Counted from the first letter of the stretch, positions 36,062 through 47,249 are shown. The stretch is DNA of 64,000 bases from Bactericera cockerelli (GCA_024516035.1 CM044960.1:16748183-16812182); one strand, 5' to 3'. The notes: generated from the sequence alone by a model not told the origin. A program made the numbers and translations.

Positions 36062-38794
36062 ATTATTACTGAATTGCTCATAGAAGAGGCTGACATGCAA
36101 TTAAAAGTTTGACCCCTTTGACCAAGGCAATGCTATGGAATAATATCATTGACCTAGAGAAGAGAGCGTAATCTCCTCATCCAATATTCAACGGGTGATA
36201 AATATTTTATAAGGAGCAACCCGTCTTCAGGTTTCTCACTTTAATCAGCACCTCCTCAGTATTTGGTTTCAGAATTCAAGTTTTCTTCCCAGAAGACTAA
36301 ATGAGGAGGAGAAGTTAAGGTCATGAAAAATGCAGGATAATGAAATGTGAGGCGGACTTAGTACATATATGTATCGTTAGTACACATGTATAGTTTCAAA
36401 TTCAATTGCTTTCCGAGGAGATACAATCCACAACAGGAAAATGAGTAACATCTTAATTCTATGGCAGTGAAGTTGTTCCAGAGAGTAATATATTTTTTGG
36501 AATTAGCACAGCCTGAAATGAAACCGCTGTTTTAACAAAAAATGTAATAATGGCTTTCTTTGAGAGAAAATGAAAACAATAAGAATGGAAAGCAGTTTGT
36601 TTATTTTATTCTACACTGAATAAACATTGTCTTTACCTAATTGTGAATGAAATACAACCACAAGGGGTTTTATAAATGAATTTTTTGTTATTATTACAGA
36701 ATTTCATTTTTCGTTGTAATTATAATTTGGCATATTATGTGAATTTCTGTGTGTGCTTATAATAGAGTTTGATATTATTTTGATACCCACGATTATTTTC
36801 TAGATATAAAAACTACATTTTTCATATTTATTATTCCTTTAGGTATATAGTTTATTTACATACTTTGTGAAGAAACTATCTCGTCTCCTCTACAAAATTA
36901 CACTACTCATTACATCTTATTACATTACAAGTTTGACAAGCTTTGAAAACATAAACTTCACATATTTACGCGTATTTTGAAAAATACCTCAGCTCCTCAG
37001 GAACATGGCACAAAAACTTTTCTAAATAGGTAGCTCATTAGAAAGTATTTTCACTTTCTCAGACGTGAAATCAGAAAGTATGAGCATAGGATACAATAAA
37101 CAAGTGTAGCTTTCTGCAGAATTTTGTGTTGAAGATTCTAACAAGTGGAAAATTATTACTCAGTTTAGAAGTTCCTTGAATTATGAATCTTATTGTTTAG
37201 GTTTTGGTATACACCTGCACCTAATGTGTTCTTGAGATTTTAGAACACGCGGTAGGTTTATTATTATTATTATTATTATTATAATGTGTTCAGGAACACA
37301 CGAAGACAACAACATACTATAGGACCTAAAGGTGCATTGGTGTTTATGTCTAGGTAATGTGTAGAATAAAATTGTAGTGTAGATCCAAGATTTCCTTTTT
37401 AATATGATTTCCGATGTAAACCTTTTGTTTGCTTAGTGTAAATTTTGTGTTGTGGAGCATGTAATAAGTCTTTCAAAACAATATGTATGTAAATTATGGT
37501 AAATGTATTATATATTTAGAACGTAGCGTATATACTTGATCGTTTTGCACATAAAGTGTATAACACGTTAAGATAATAACTTATCTCTTCTATTAGTTTG
37601 GCATACTTGAGTCTATAGCGTAAAGTTGGACTATTCAATTTAATAATGCATGCAATATTCAGTTTCGCAATATACTTCCATCCCACTTGAAAATTTTAAT
37701 ACTTTATAACCGCAGGGTAGTAAATTTTACGTTCCAATGTTTTAACCCGTTTTCACTCACAAGTTTGATCAATATTTATTTTACCATGTTATTTATTTAA
37801 ATTTTCAGGACAGATAAATAGGTAACCACTACTTATCTCGATTTTTTCACGCATATTTTTAGTTTTACCCTTAAATTTAGTTATTTGTCTAGAAGAAAGG
37901 TAAACTAACAAAGACATAGAGCATGGAAAATTCAGTCAGGAGAGAATACAAAAATCGTTATAGAATTTTTTTAAAATCTACATTTTTCTTCTAAATAATT
38001 CTCTATGATCAAATAAGTTATTCAAGACTTATTAGATGAAAAAAAAAAAATATATCTCATAATATCGAACAGGTAGTTTCCAAATTTTAAACACTAGTGT
38101 ACTTTTAATTTAATTTAGTGTTATTTTAATTTCAATATCGTTGCTTGCAAAGGCTAATACAGCACCTTTTCAGTTTCACAAACAACAGCTGTAAAAAATG
38201 TGTTAACCCCTTACAGCAGAATACCTCTCTCCCCTCTCATCGTACCTTAGGAACTGAAGACATCGGTACACTTTATAGTTTGCAAAACTTTTTCAATATA
38301 ATATGATAATCTCGAACCTTTCAATGCAACAGTACATTTCCATGTAGGGATGATAAGAACATAGTAAAACCCTCAAGAATATGAGTATAGGTATGTAGAT
38401 ATTGTAGATATACCTATTAAATTTATTCAGGTCATAATTACAAAATTGAATTCTTATGGTGTAGGACTGAAGTGGCAGGTGATCTGCTCAAAAATGTCTT
38501 GAATTATTTTAAAACGGAAAGGATAATAAATAAACTTCATTTATTTTTATCCACACTAAGTTTAAAATAAACTCTAACGCTGCACAATATTAATAGAGCT
38601 GGATATGAGGTAATTGCCTGTTGTGTGTTATACATACTTATACTTAATAATACATTTTTAGTTATTTCATTAATAATACAAATTCACTTGAAAATAGAAA
38701 TCCACTAGACCTCTTCTCTCATGGGAGCCAACGGACTGTTTTACTGAGACAAATAGAAAAGTTTGCTGACAGTTTCCTATGGCTTTGATTTCAG

Positions 38795-38875
38795 CTCACT
38801 GAGCAGCAAGTGCTGAACGCGCTGTTGACTAATCCGTCAGATATTGATGGGCTGAAGCAGCAGCTGGCAACACTG
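38795..38875 (+). CDS. gene A exon 10
   Basis: A 27-codon phase-0 exon (GATTTCAG acceptor, CTG|GTGAGT donor) encoding LTEQQVLNALLTNPSDIDGL then KQQLATL. The helical, amphipathic look and high-GC codons fit exons 7-14. Confidence 0.75.
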
Positions 38876-39116
38876 GTGAGTGAAGTGCTGCCTTAAGACG
38901 GGAAAGTTTTGAGTGGAAACCTTTCATGATGAACTTTAGCGTGGTTAGATAACTGATTGGTGGTTATATAATATTAACTTATCCCTTCTCTCTTTTACGA
39001 ACTTAATATTTCGATTTTTTTTTTTTTTTTTCACGAGTAAAGAAATTTAATTTTCTATCGGGCTTGGTACATGTGTATGCATAGGGGTGTAAGATAATTA
39101 ATTATGTTTCTGTTAG

Positions 39117-39190
39117 TACCGACTTCAGTAGCTTCATCGATAAGGCGGCGGACTTGTAACCTGGAGGTCGGTGGTTCAAGTCTTCAGCGT
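39117..39190 (+). mobile_element. tRNA-like relic
   Basis: Contains TAGCTTCATCGATAAGGCGG and GGTCGGTGGTTCAAGTC with CTTGTAACC between them (a TGT anticodon position if it were tRNA-Thr). The outer ends do not pair, so this is a pseudogene or SINE head. Confidence 0.4.
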
Positions 39191-39538
39191 AGATTTATGA
39201 AAGTGAGTTTTATGTAGTTTTGATATCTCGAAAGTGATTAACACAAAATATGATAACAATGTTTCTGTTATTTAAGTAGATTTTGCTGGTTTGAAACTCT
39301 TGGAATAATTATCCTCAAATTAATTAAGTAAGTCATATTATAGAATCCAAAATTATAAATATGTGCTATATTCAAAGTTAGTTCAAACTAAAATGAGAAA
39401 AATGTGGGAAATGAAATCATATTGGATTATAATGGGACTACCTGTCATGCGCTGACGGTCTAAATAAAGCACAGTTTCTTAAATTAAAATTTATTTTATT
39501 ATTAGTTTATACCTCATATTCTGTCGCCATTTTCACAG

Positions 39539-39676
39539 GAACTTCTGGAGAACAGTCTGAACAAGACCCAAGCTCAGACCACTTCGGACGTACCCAGGTC
39601 TACGTTCAAACCCTCAACCAACACAGGGAGACCCAGGTTCTTCGAGAGTCTCTTCAGAGGGTTCAGGGGTAGCAAC
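39539..39676 (+). CDS. gene A exon 11
   Basis: A 46-codon phase-0 exon (TTTCACAG acceptor, AAC|GTAAGT donor). It encodes ELLENSLNKTQAQTTSDVPR, then RPRFFESLFRGFRGSN. The end is basic and aromatic. No known domain. Confidence 0.8.
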
Positions 39677-39805
39677 GTAAGTCAAATCCCTGCTTTCACA
39701 AGCACAACCTAGTTACCTTAGAAAAGAAATTTGTAGCATGGTGTCTGAATCTTGAAGTTACGAGTTTCATTTCCAGTCCAGAAGTCAAATGGTTTCTTGT
39801 AAAAT

Positions 39806-39949
39806 ATTGACAATACACGGAAGGATCTAGAAGAGATGGGAATTAATCCCAACGAATGGGAAGAGATTGCTAAAGATAGAAGAACATGGTTTCAGCTCAT
39901 AGAACAGGATATGGTCGTTGAGGCGCGCAGCCACGGAAAAGTAAAGTAA
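39806..39949 (+). pseudogene. LINE reverse-transcriptase C-terminal fragment
   Basis: The frame reads RKDLEEMGINPNEWEEIAKD, RRTWFQLIEQDM and stops at TAA. This matches the common C-terminal signature of non-LTR reverse transcriptases (DLEEMGI..W..IA.DR..W). It is only the tail of ORF2, inside gene A intron 11. Confidence 0.65.
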
Positions 39950-40987
39950 GCATTTCTAGTGTTTAGGATTGTTAAAGGTGTTTGTCGAAAATCCCTCTAT
40001 AATATGTTAATTATTGGTACAGAATGTTACAAACTTAACCTAGAAGTAGAAGAAGACACGGTTTCAAGTTTGGGAATGGTGTACATTAGGGTCGGGTTTC
40101 CGTAAAAAAAGCTCCAGTGGCTCTTGTGGATGATTTGAAAGCAGGAGTTATAGGTTCGAGTTAAACCGTCCAATTTTAGAAGTGTATGAATATAATACTT
40201 GAAAGTAACAGGATGTAGGCATTGGAAGTAGGTACATGGATATCAGAAAAACGTGTTTTCTTTTTTTTTTTAGGCGCTTTAACAACAGTGGTCATTTGGA
40301 CCGTTTCCAAGTTTAGATCTTTCTAAATAAACGAGATCTCTTAAGCTATTAGAGAGTCAATCTCGTCTCTGCTATCCTCAAGAGGAGGAGGAGGAGTTCG
40401 TAAGTATTCGCGAATAGGGGCAAGAATGGGGCAATTCAAGATGTGTAAGACTGTGAGCACACTGGCAATCAGGGGGAGGTTCTCTACGGAATAAGTGACC
40501 ATGTGTAGAAAATCCTTGAATAGAGCTATTTTTAAGCTGATTGACTATCAACTAACTAACCGTTCTATCTGAATCAGTCATAGGTTGATAGGTAACAAAA
40601 ATAATGAGCAGTTGTATGAAATGTACATAGAAATAACTGGAAGTATACACAACAAAACTGATCAACGAGTAAGGTGACATTTATTTAGATTTAGATATCT
40701 CATAGCAACGATGAAATCAGGGTTATAAATGTAACATTCTGAATTATATAGATGAAAAAAAAAGTACCTTTCTCCTTTGTATACTTAGTCATATATCATG
40801 AAGTGAATTGCAGATAGAGATACTATACACAACTCCTGAATTATTTGTGCAAGATGTTTTCATTTGCTAGACAGCATTTGCATCAATAATGAATTGTGTA
40901 TTTTTTGCAGAGAATAGAAAAAGGAAAACAATAATATTGCATTTTCCAAAGAAATTTAATTAAAAACTTTGCTTCTCCTTTTGTGTG

Positions 40988-40988
40988 A

Positions 40989-41025
<37 letters not shown>

Positions 41026-41036
41026 GTATTCATTAG
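40988..41036 (+). promoter_or_regulatory. (CT)n microsatellite acting as polypyrimidine tract of exon 12
   Basis: An almost pure CT tract (40988-41025) ends about 10 bp before the CATTAG acceptor of exon 12, where a polypyrimidine tract is needed. That it binds the splicing machinery is an inference from position and content. Confidence 0.6.
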
Positions 41037-41093
41037 GTCGCGTTGACTTGCAATGAACTCGAGTCCCTGAGGAAAGCACAAGACTTGTGGAAC
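41037..41093 (+). CDS. gene A exon 12
   Basis: A 19-codon phase-0 exon encoding VALTCNELESLRKAQDLWN, CATTAG acceptor and AAC|GTGAGT donor. Carries the only cysteine of the exon 7-14 part. Short; accepted on splice sites and phase. Confidence 0.6.
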
Positions 41094-41634
41094 GTGAGTT
41101 CTCTCGTCCTGTGTTACGTAAAGTAATTTTTTCCCTGCGGGTTGAGACCAGGACAATAATAATAATTAATCAATTGCATAACAGTCTCGTAGCTACATAG
41201 CTTTGAAGTCTTATACATCTAGGGTAGATAGAATAATTCAAAAGACGGAATTTTAGTTGTAAGTCCAGGGTCTGACTTCTGACAGAATATATGTATACAT
41301 AATCCATATTGTGGTGTACATATAATTATATAGGAAAGACCTATCATTAGTGTGAATATTTATTATTATATTAATTTTATTGTGTGATAAAAATACACTG
41401 TAAATGACTCCTATCCGTTGAGGGAGCAGGAAACCCCCTGGCAACACCGCTTCAGCAACAACAAAGATGCATAATAAATCGTTGCTGAACCCTTCCTTAT
41501 TTCCTTCTGAAAATACCCAACGGAGGAAGCAAAAATAGGAAAGATAGAAATAGTGCGATTAGGAGACAAGGAATAATGGGAGGAAGAAGAGGATATATTA
41601 TAAGTAGTTATGTATGGCGCTGAGATAGAAAGAA

Positions 41635-41673
41635 ACAGAGGAAGAGAGAGAGCTCTCTCTCTCTCTTCCTCTG
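41635..41673. repeat. GA/CT palindrome
   Basis: ACAGAGGAAGAGAGAGAG is followed at once by its CT-rich complement ending CTTCCTCTGT; the right arm has a few extra CT units. Confidence 0.85.
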
Positions 41674-44003
41674 TATTGGGGGGGGGGGGATAAAGTGGGG
41701 AGTAATGTGGTTTTCCAATGTTGCACTTGCATTTAATTTACAATTCCACAGAATTATCAGGATCTGAATAACGCCAGGGGCATAGGGAGAGGTAGGATAA
41801 TGCAGGAAAACAAACCTTGGTTTGAATGAAAAATTAAATTTTTTTAGGTATTCTTTTTCGTGGAAAATTTATTCCATTTCACTTCATGGAAAAGTATTGC
41901 TGGGAACCTACATAAATAGAAGCAGTCTACATACTCATTACCATATATATATTTTTAATTGGCGGTCGAAATGTAGCCGCGGGAGGACAATAAGATGAAA
42001 TCGCAGAAGCTGCCAAATCCTGGGTGAAGTCAAAAGTGTGGCAGGTGGATATTGAATATCCTTTGAATGTGGCTCTACGTAGTCCGTAAAAATCTAGCAA
42101 CTATCGTACAGTTAAGTCGTAGATCCGTGGGCTGGAATCCAAAAAATGTATCATTTTGTCAATGTGTTTGAGAATTTTATCTCACAAAACAATGAATTTG
42201 TTCTTATTGTTGTAAATGTTACTAAAAGCAAATGCTATACCATAATAAAAATAATTATATATAAAAAAAAAAATCAAAGTTTGAACATTTTTATAAAGAA
42301 GAAACACCCCTGATGTTTCCACAGTCTGTTATTTTGTATACTACGATTACAATAACATATAACTAGATACTTAGGCGTTGGAACTTTTCTGCAACAAGCT
42401 GTACGTAGTCTACTTAATTGAGTGTGTGGGAACAGACCACTGCTAACCCCACTCTAACCTATTGGAAGAAATTCATTAACCGTGCCTCATTAATCTATCC
42501 CTAGCTCTGCTGTTTTGAAATCCAAAAAACGAATTTTATGGAAAGCTAATTTCAGCTAAAAAAGATTATTTAGTATGTAGGTAGGTATTGCATTCAATTC
42601 CCAGAGTGCTGTTCTCGTAATCCAGCAGTCGTATAGAATGTGAGTTCAGATCCAAGCCATTGCATGGATTTTTTCTAAAATACTTATTTGAGAAAATGGC
42701 TAAGGAAATATGCATAAAAAAACTGTTCCATTAACACATTTATTGGTATGAGTCATAATATACGAGTATGTGAGTAGTAAAATCTAGGTCTCATGTTTTA
42801 TTTTAATAATAACTTAACTTCATTTATTTAACTACATATAACAAATATTTCCAATTTTTTTGGTCATACGCGCGAAGCCAACATAAATAAAAAAATAAGA
42901 AATAATTTGGAAATATTTATTATAGGTACCGATCAAATTAGTTTCAATTCATTTGAAGAGGACTTCATAGAGTTTTCATGTCACCCGAAAGTCCCCAAAC
43001 ACTAAACTTTATAGTTAGGTTACTCCAAACTTTTTTTTTTCTTCCTACATATAATGTGCTTTAACTTGTTATGCAAGTCGTTCGCGCTATCTCGCTAGTG
43101 CATCATTTAATGAATATGTTCAGGTGTAAGGTTAAACAGGCGAAATATGACTTGTCCATTTGTCATGAAGAGCAGAGGGTAGGTGGGTTGTTATATGATT
43201 GTGCGGGGCATGTTAGCATATTGCTGACGACATACGCTGTTCACTTCGGACATCGTCTGTCGCTGTTCACCGTGGTTCACTTCTCGTGAACAAATATTAT
43301 GAGTGATTAATCATTCTAAATAAGATTCTTCCGATATCCCTGGTTTGTGATGAATATTTTCTCACAGTTCTATGAGGACATCCAAGTAAGGATTTATGGG
43401 AATTTTCGGCCATTGACACACAAAAAGGCTCCTCCCTATGTTTTATAAGTAGTTGTGTATGACGATTTTTTAAGGTAGACAGTGGTAACGGCATGTAAAA
43501 TTATGGTTACCTACTAACGGTTCACACATTCGTGACTGTGAGAATTTATTTAACTACCTATTATTATCCACTGTCTGCTGTCAGTTTAAGACAGGTAAAT
43601 TACTGAATAATTTAATCATCGTATTTATAACACTTTGATTTTACATGTACTACAGATTAATAATTAGATTCTATTTTTCATGCACAGACACTGAAGTTTC
43701 ATGTAGGTAGGAAATGTAATCATCAAATAAGTATGATAGGCGTCTCTATGAGGAAAATGTTTTACTATGCCTTATGTAATAATTTGAAAATAATATACTA
43801 ATTGTAGGTATCTAAATCTTGAAAAAACATTATACATAGTAGGTATAAACTATAAGTTGAATGAGACGTCAACGTTGGATAAGCAATCCTTTGACGCCAA
43901 CTTGGGCAATAAATGTATAGTTCACATTTGTACGTAAAAGACAATATGTACATAATCAGTCACTCCGTGGTTCAACATGTTGTTTTCTTTCATGTAAGTT
44001 CAG

Positions 44004-44047
44004 AGGCCTGAAGAAGGAAGAAGATTGCGACGACGATGATTACAAAG
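44004..44047 (+). other. possible 44-nt alternative exon
   Basis: The acceptor GTAAGTTCAG and donor AAAG|GTAAGA flank 44 nt. Read in one frame it gives GLKKEEDCDDDDYK, an acidic peptide of coding appearance. Its length is not a multiple of three and it fits neither neighbouring exon phase, so use in gene A would shift the frame. Confidence 0.3.
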
Positions 44048-44087
44048 GTAAGATGACCTTTACCTTTCAAATTTCTTCTTAATAATG

Positions 44088-44695
44088 TACCTCATAATCT
44101 TTGTTTTAAAGCTACTTATTGTATACCAACCTTTAGTTCCGTTGGATCCTTCTAATACTTTGCATTGAATTAATTTCGATCTACTGTAAATATACTGAAT
44201 CCTACTCATAACTCTTGTTTTATGCACTTTTTTTGTATCCAACTTAGTTTGTTATCCTTTTATTAAGTTTGCATTGAATTCTCATTTATGATCTACTGTA
44301 AATATTTGCTGAATGCTACCTCATAACTCTTTGTTTTTAATGCTATTTTATGTATATACCAATTTTTAGCTCCTGTTTGATCCTTTTAACCCAGATGGGG
44401 CTGACGTCCTTCCAGAAGGACATCCTTCTGGAAGGACGTCAGCCCCATCTGGTGAAAGGTACTTCATTGTGGATTTTTCTAATTAATTCAGCTTGTTGAG
44501 GTTAGTTGGCGACACCTTAAGCTCTTTGTTTTGAGTCCAAGTGATAAGTTGACAGCACTTATTTTGATTCAGGACTCAATTTATATCACTCCAAAAAAAT
44601 AAAACAAAAAATTTCACCGCGTTATCTGGGTTAATAAGTTTGCATTGAATTCTATTTTATAATCTACTGTAAATATTGCTAATGTTACCTACCTT
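44088..44695 (+). repeat. tandem repeat, about 109-120 bp units, split by a TTAA element
   Basis: Units starting TTTGCATTGAATT at 44159, 44268 and 44639, preceded by a partial unit from 44088. Each has ATCTACTGTAAATAT and CTCATAACTCTTTG-type segments. The third unit is interrupted by the element at 44386-44634. Confidence 0.8.
44386..44634. mobile_element. 249-bp TTAA-flanked element with a perfect 30-bp-arm hairpin
   Basis: TTAACCCAGAT at the left and ATCTGGGTTAA at the right form the ends. The TTAA target is present at both sides. Positions 44391-44420 and 44423-44452 are exact inverted copies separated by CA. No coding frame. Confidence 0.85.
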
Positions 44696-45129
44696 GATCT
44701 CATTGTAAATATTCCTTCTTAATCTTAGTTTTCTATTGTACATATAAAATACCTACATTATTATATCTATGTATTTGGAAGCAGTTTTATGTTCTTCTAG
44801 CTCATCTTCTTCTAATATGAAAGCAATTTACATCATATACTATTTTAATGTAGTATTTTTTTTTCAGTATTTATTAGTGCTTGCAGATCTTCCTGTTTTT
44901 GGGATTACTATATCTTTCAGGTCTTTTGATCCCTATTGGTATTTTTTTAAATGTAATCGAAATGTTGGAATGATGATAAAATTAACTATACAGGGATAGC
45001 ATAGAGCCTGTAGAGGCAGTCCAAAACTAACATTATCAGAAAAGTTTAAGTAGTATTTTTTAAAAGGTCTAATTGAGAGGATATGTATAAATCAAAAAGT
45101 TTTATCTTTCTACCAAATCTTTTCTTGAT

Positions 45130-45191
45130 ATACAGGATGGAACACATACTCACCACCACATATCCATGAGAATTTATACCCACCCTGTATA
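45130..45191. mobile_element. very small CAGG-ended inverted repeat
   Basis: TATACAGGATGG at the left and CCACCCTGTATA at the right, about 60 bp apart. It may be a minimal deletion form of the CAGG-ended elements. Confidence 0.5.
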
Positions 45192-45990
45192 ACGAAGCTG
45201 GGTACCTGGCATTCTCTAAAAATAAAAAATATAAGTAGTATAATAATTAATACCCTCATATCAAATTGAATGCATGTGTCCACTATGATTTATCGAACCT
45301 ATTATCATAATTGAATAGTTAAAATAATTCTTAGTTTCTCAAGTTGCATGTACCTGTTTACCAAATGAATATTATAAGGCTAATCCTTTTCAATATTTTT
45401 TTATATAACTGTAAACACATATACATAGTTTTCAATATCCTCGGTTTCCCAGAAAAAATAAAGTTTGCTCATTGAAAAAAGAAAATGTCTGCTGATTTTT
45501 TTATATATTTTCTGAATTTTCAATTTAGATAACCAGTTTTTTAATATTTCAATTTAGAAAAGTTACCTTTTCAATTATTTAGAAGAGTGATATATATCTC
45601 AAATATCACTCGGACTCGTGTCATTAAAATATTCACCTTGCATGAAACCACGTATTTTCTCTGTATGAGCTGTTCCAGAATGATTTCTACATTATTCGAA
45701 GTTATACGCATTTAAATTTTATACCTACAATACAATAGATTTCGCTTTTTATCTTGTAAGAATGAGACTGAAGAGTTGTCTCCCTTTTTCAAAAGTCTAA
45801 AAAGTGTTTGTATACTTTGATATCAGTCTAATCACTATCCAATTATCATTATTCTAGTGTACCACATATCTAATAATATGAATTTAGGTGGGACAATAAT
45901 TTATCAGTTAATTTATTTCCTATTATTCTCTTTCCTAAACTTACTATGGTGGCATCATTCTGAACCATGAAGCTACCGGACAACTTTTCT

Positions 45991-46205
45991 TTAACACTTT
46001 CATGGACATGACTGCTATAGCAGTCACATTTTTCGAAATGCAAAGTCAACTCATATGGACATGACTGCTATAGCATTCAAAAATCAAGGGCTTGTATCTC
46101 CCATGAATGTTATAGCAGCGTCTCGAGACAAGGCTTGAATTGTTTATAGCAGTCATGTCAATATGAATGTGAACGCTAAAACAGTCATGTCCATGAACGT
46201 GTTAA
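45991..46205. mobile_element. 215-bp TTAA-flanked element with palindromic modules
   Basis: The ends are inverted copies over 24 bp with one mismatch (TTAACAC[T/G]TTC then ATGGACATGACTG). TTAA flanks at 45991-45994 and 46202-46205. Internal modules repeat GACTGCTATAGCAGTC-like inverted sequence. It shares the first bases TTAACACTTTC with the element at 24643. No coding frame. Confidence 0.85.
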
Positions 46206-46258
46206 TAATAATAATATTTTTTTTTTAAATAGCTCACATATTTTATATGAATTTTCAG

Positions 46259-46342
46259 AACCCAGCCCGAGGCAACGGGATAGTGTCTGTGGCTGCCAAT
46301 GTGGCCCGCGCCATGAGTCGACTCATGTCCATGATGGTTCAG
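46259..46342 (+). CDS. gene A exon 13
   Basis: A 28-codon phase-0 exon encoding NPARGNGIVSVAANVARAMS then RLMSMMVQ. Acceptor ATTTTCAG, donor CAG|GTAATG. A helical, Ala/Met-rich stretch. The donor is the first unit of the tandem array that follows. Confidence 0.8.
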
Positions 46343-46965
46343 GTAATGTCTTGTTAGAACCCCTAGGATTTCAGGTAATGTCTTGTTAGAACCCCTAGGA
46401 TTTCAGGTAATGTCTTGTTAGAACCCCTAGGATTTCAGGTAATGTCTTGTTAGAACCCCTAGGATTTCAGGTAATGTCTTGTTAGAACCCCTAAGATTTC
46501 AGGTAATGTCTTCTTGAGTAGAACCACAAAGATTTCAGGTAATATCTTGTTGAGTAGAACCACTAAGATTTCAGGTAATGTCTTGTTGAGTAGAACCACT
46601 AAGATTTCAGGTAATATCTTGTTGAGTAGAACCACTAAGATTTTAGGTAATGTCATGTTGAGTAGAACCACTGTAATTTAGAACCCATAGAAGATACATA
46701 TCATGTGTAGAATGTACCATGTACCAAAATAATTGCTATTTCTTAGCCTTAAGTTAACCAGCAGTTCAAATTCCACAAAAGTTCAGATTTCAGGTAATAT
46801 CTTGTTGAGTAGAACCACTAAGATTTCAGGTAATGTCATGTTGAGTAGAACCACTGTAATTTTAGAACCCATAGAAGATACATATCATGTGTAGAATGTA
46901 CCATGTACCAAAATAATTGCTATTTCTTAGCCTTAAGTTAACCAGCAGTTCAAATTCCACAGGGT
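46343..46965 (+). repeat. splice-site minisatellite (32-36-bp units with TTTCAG|GTAATG)
   Basis: Starting exactly at the exon 13 donor, units of 32 bp (at 46343, 46375, 46407, 46439, 46471) and 36 bp (46503, 46539, 46575, 46611) follow head to tail. Each ends GATTTCAG (the last TTTTAG) and is followed at once by GTAATG or GTAATA. A larger duplication of about 150 bp adds two more junctions at 46794 and 46830. The unit thus repeats the exon 13 donor with an acceptor-like end in front. Confidence 0.9.
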
Positions 46966-47144
46966 GAAATATTATGATGGAAATAACAAATGCTTAATGA
47001 ATCAATGGGAAAATAGATTTATTACTTGCAACATCCTGCCGAGAGCAATACGTGCGAAATAACCGGGTCGGAAATTGTTTTCCAGAGAATTTTTCTTTGA
47101 TATTTTGGAATAACAGAATCAGTTATTCAATTCATTCATTTCAG

Positions 47145-47249
47145 GGTGTCGCTCAAACTCTGCAAAGATTCGTGAGGACTAACACCAGGAACCTGACATC
47201 CTTTCTGAGCAACGGCCCCCGGGAGCCTCCCCCTATCACCCCCACGTGA
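47145..47249 (+). CDS. gene A exon 14: C-terminal end and stop
   Basis: A phase-0 last exon (ATTTCAG acceptor) of 34 codons plus TGA, encoding GVAQTLQRFVRTNTRNLTSF and ending PREPPPITPT. There is one N-glycosylation motif (NLT). It continues the helical region of exon 13. A polyadenylation signal follows 50 bp later. Confidence 0.8.
   Translation, partial: GVAQTLQRFVRTNTRNLTSFLSNGPREPPPITPT

Larger units (their letters stand above)
31733..38794. other. gene A intron 9
   Basis: A 7-kb intron that holds the antisense ORF1-only LINE (32435-34619) and a tRNA-headed SINE (35703-36061). The rest is AT-rich with a (TTA)n run at about 37258-37282. No further exon was recognised, though short ones could be missed. 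Confidence 0.55.
41094..46258. other. gene A intron 12
   Basis: 5.2 kb, GTGAGT to ATTTTCAG. Contains a GA/CT palindrome (41635-41673), a G run (about 41680-41690), a possible 44-nt cryptic exon (44004-44047), a 109-bp-period tandem repeat (44088-44695) interrupted by a TTAA element, a small inverted-repeat element (45130-45191) and another TTAA element (45991-46205). Confidence 0.6.

Noticed and set aside
43071..43289. 72-codon frame in gene A intron 12
   Set aside because: No domain, no splice sites that would join it and AT-rich surroundings.
46459..46671. Minus-strand repetitive frame with EILVVLLNK units
   Set aside because: Antisense translation of the 36-bp tandem array, kept open only because the unit is a multiple of three.
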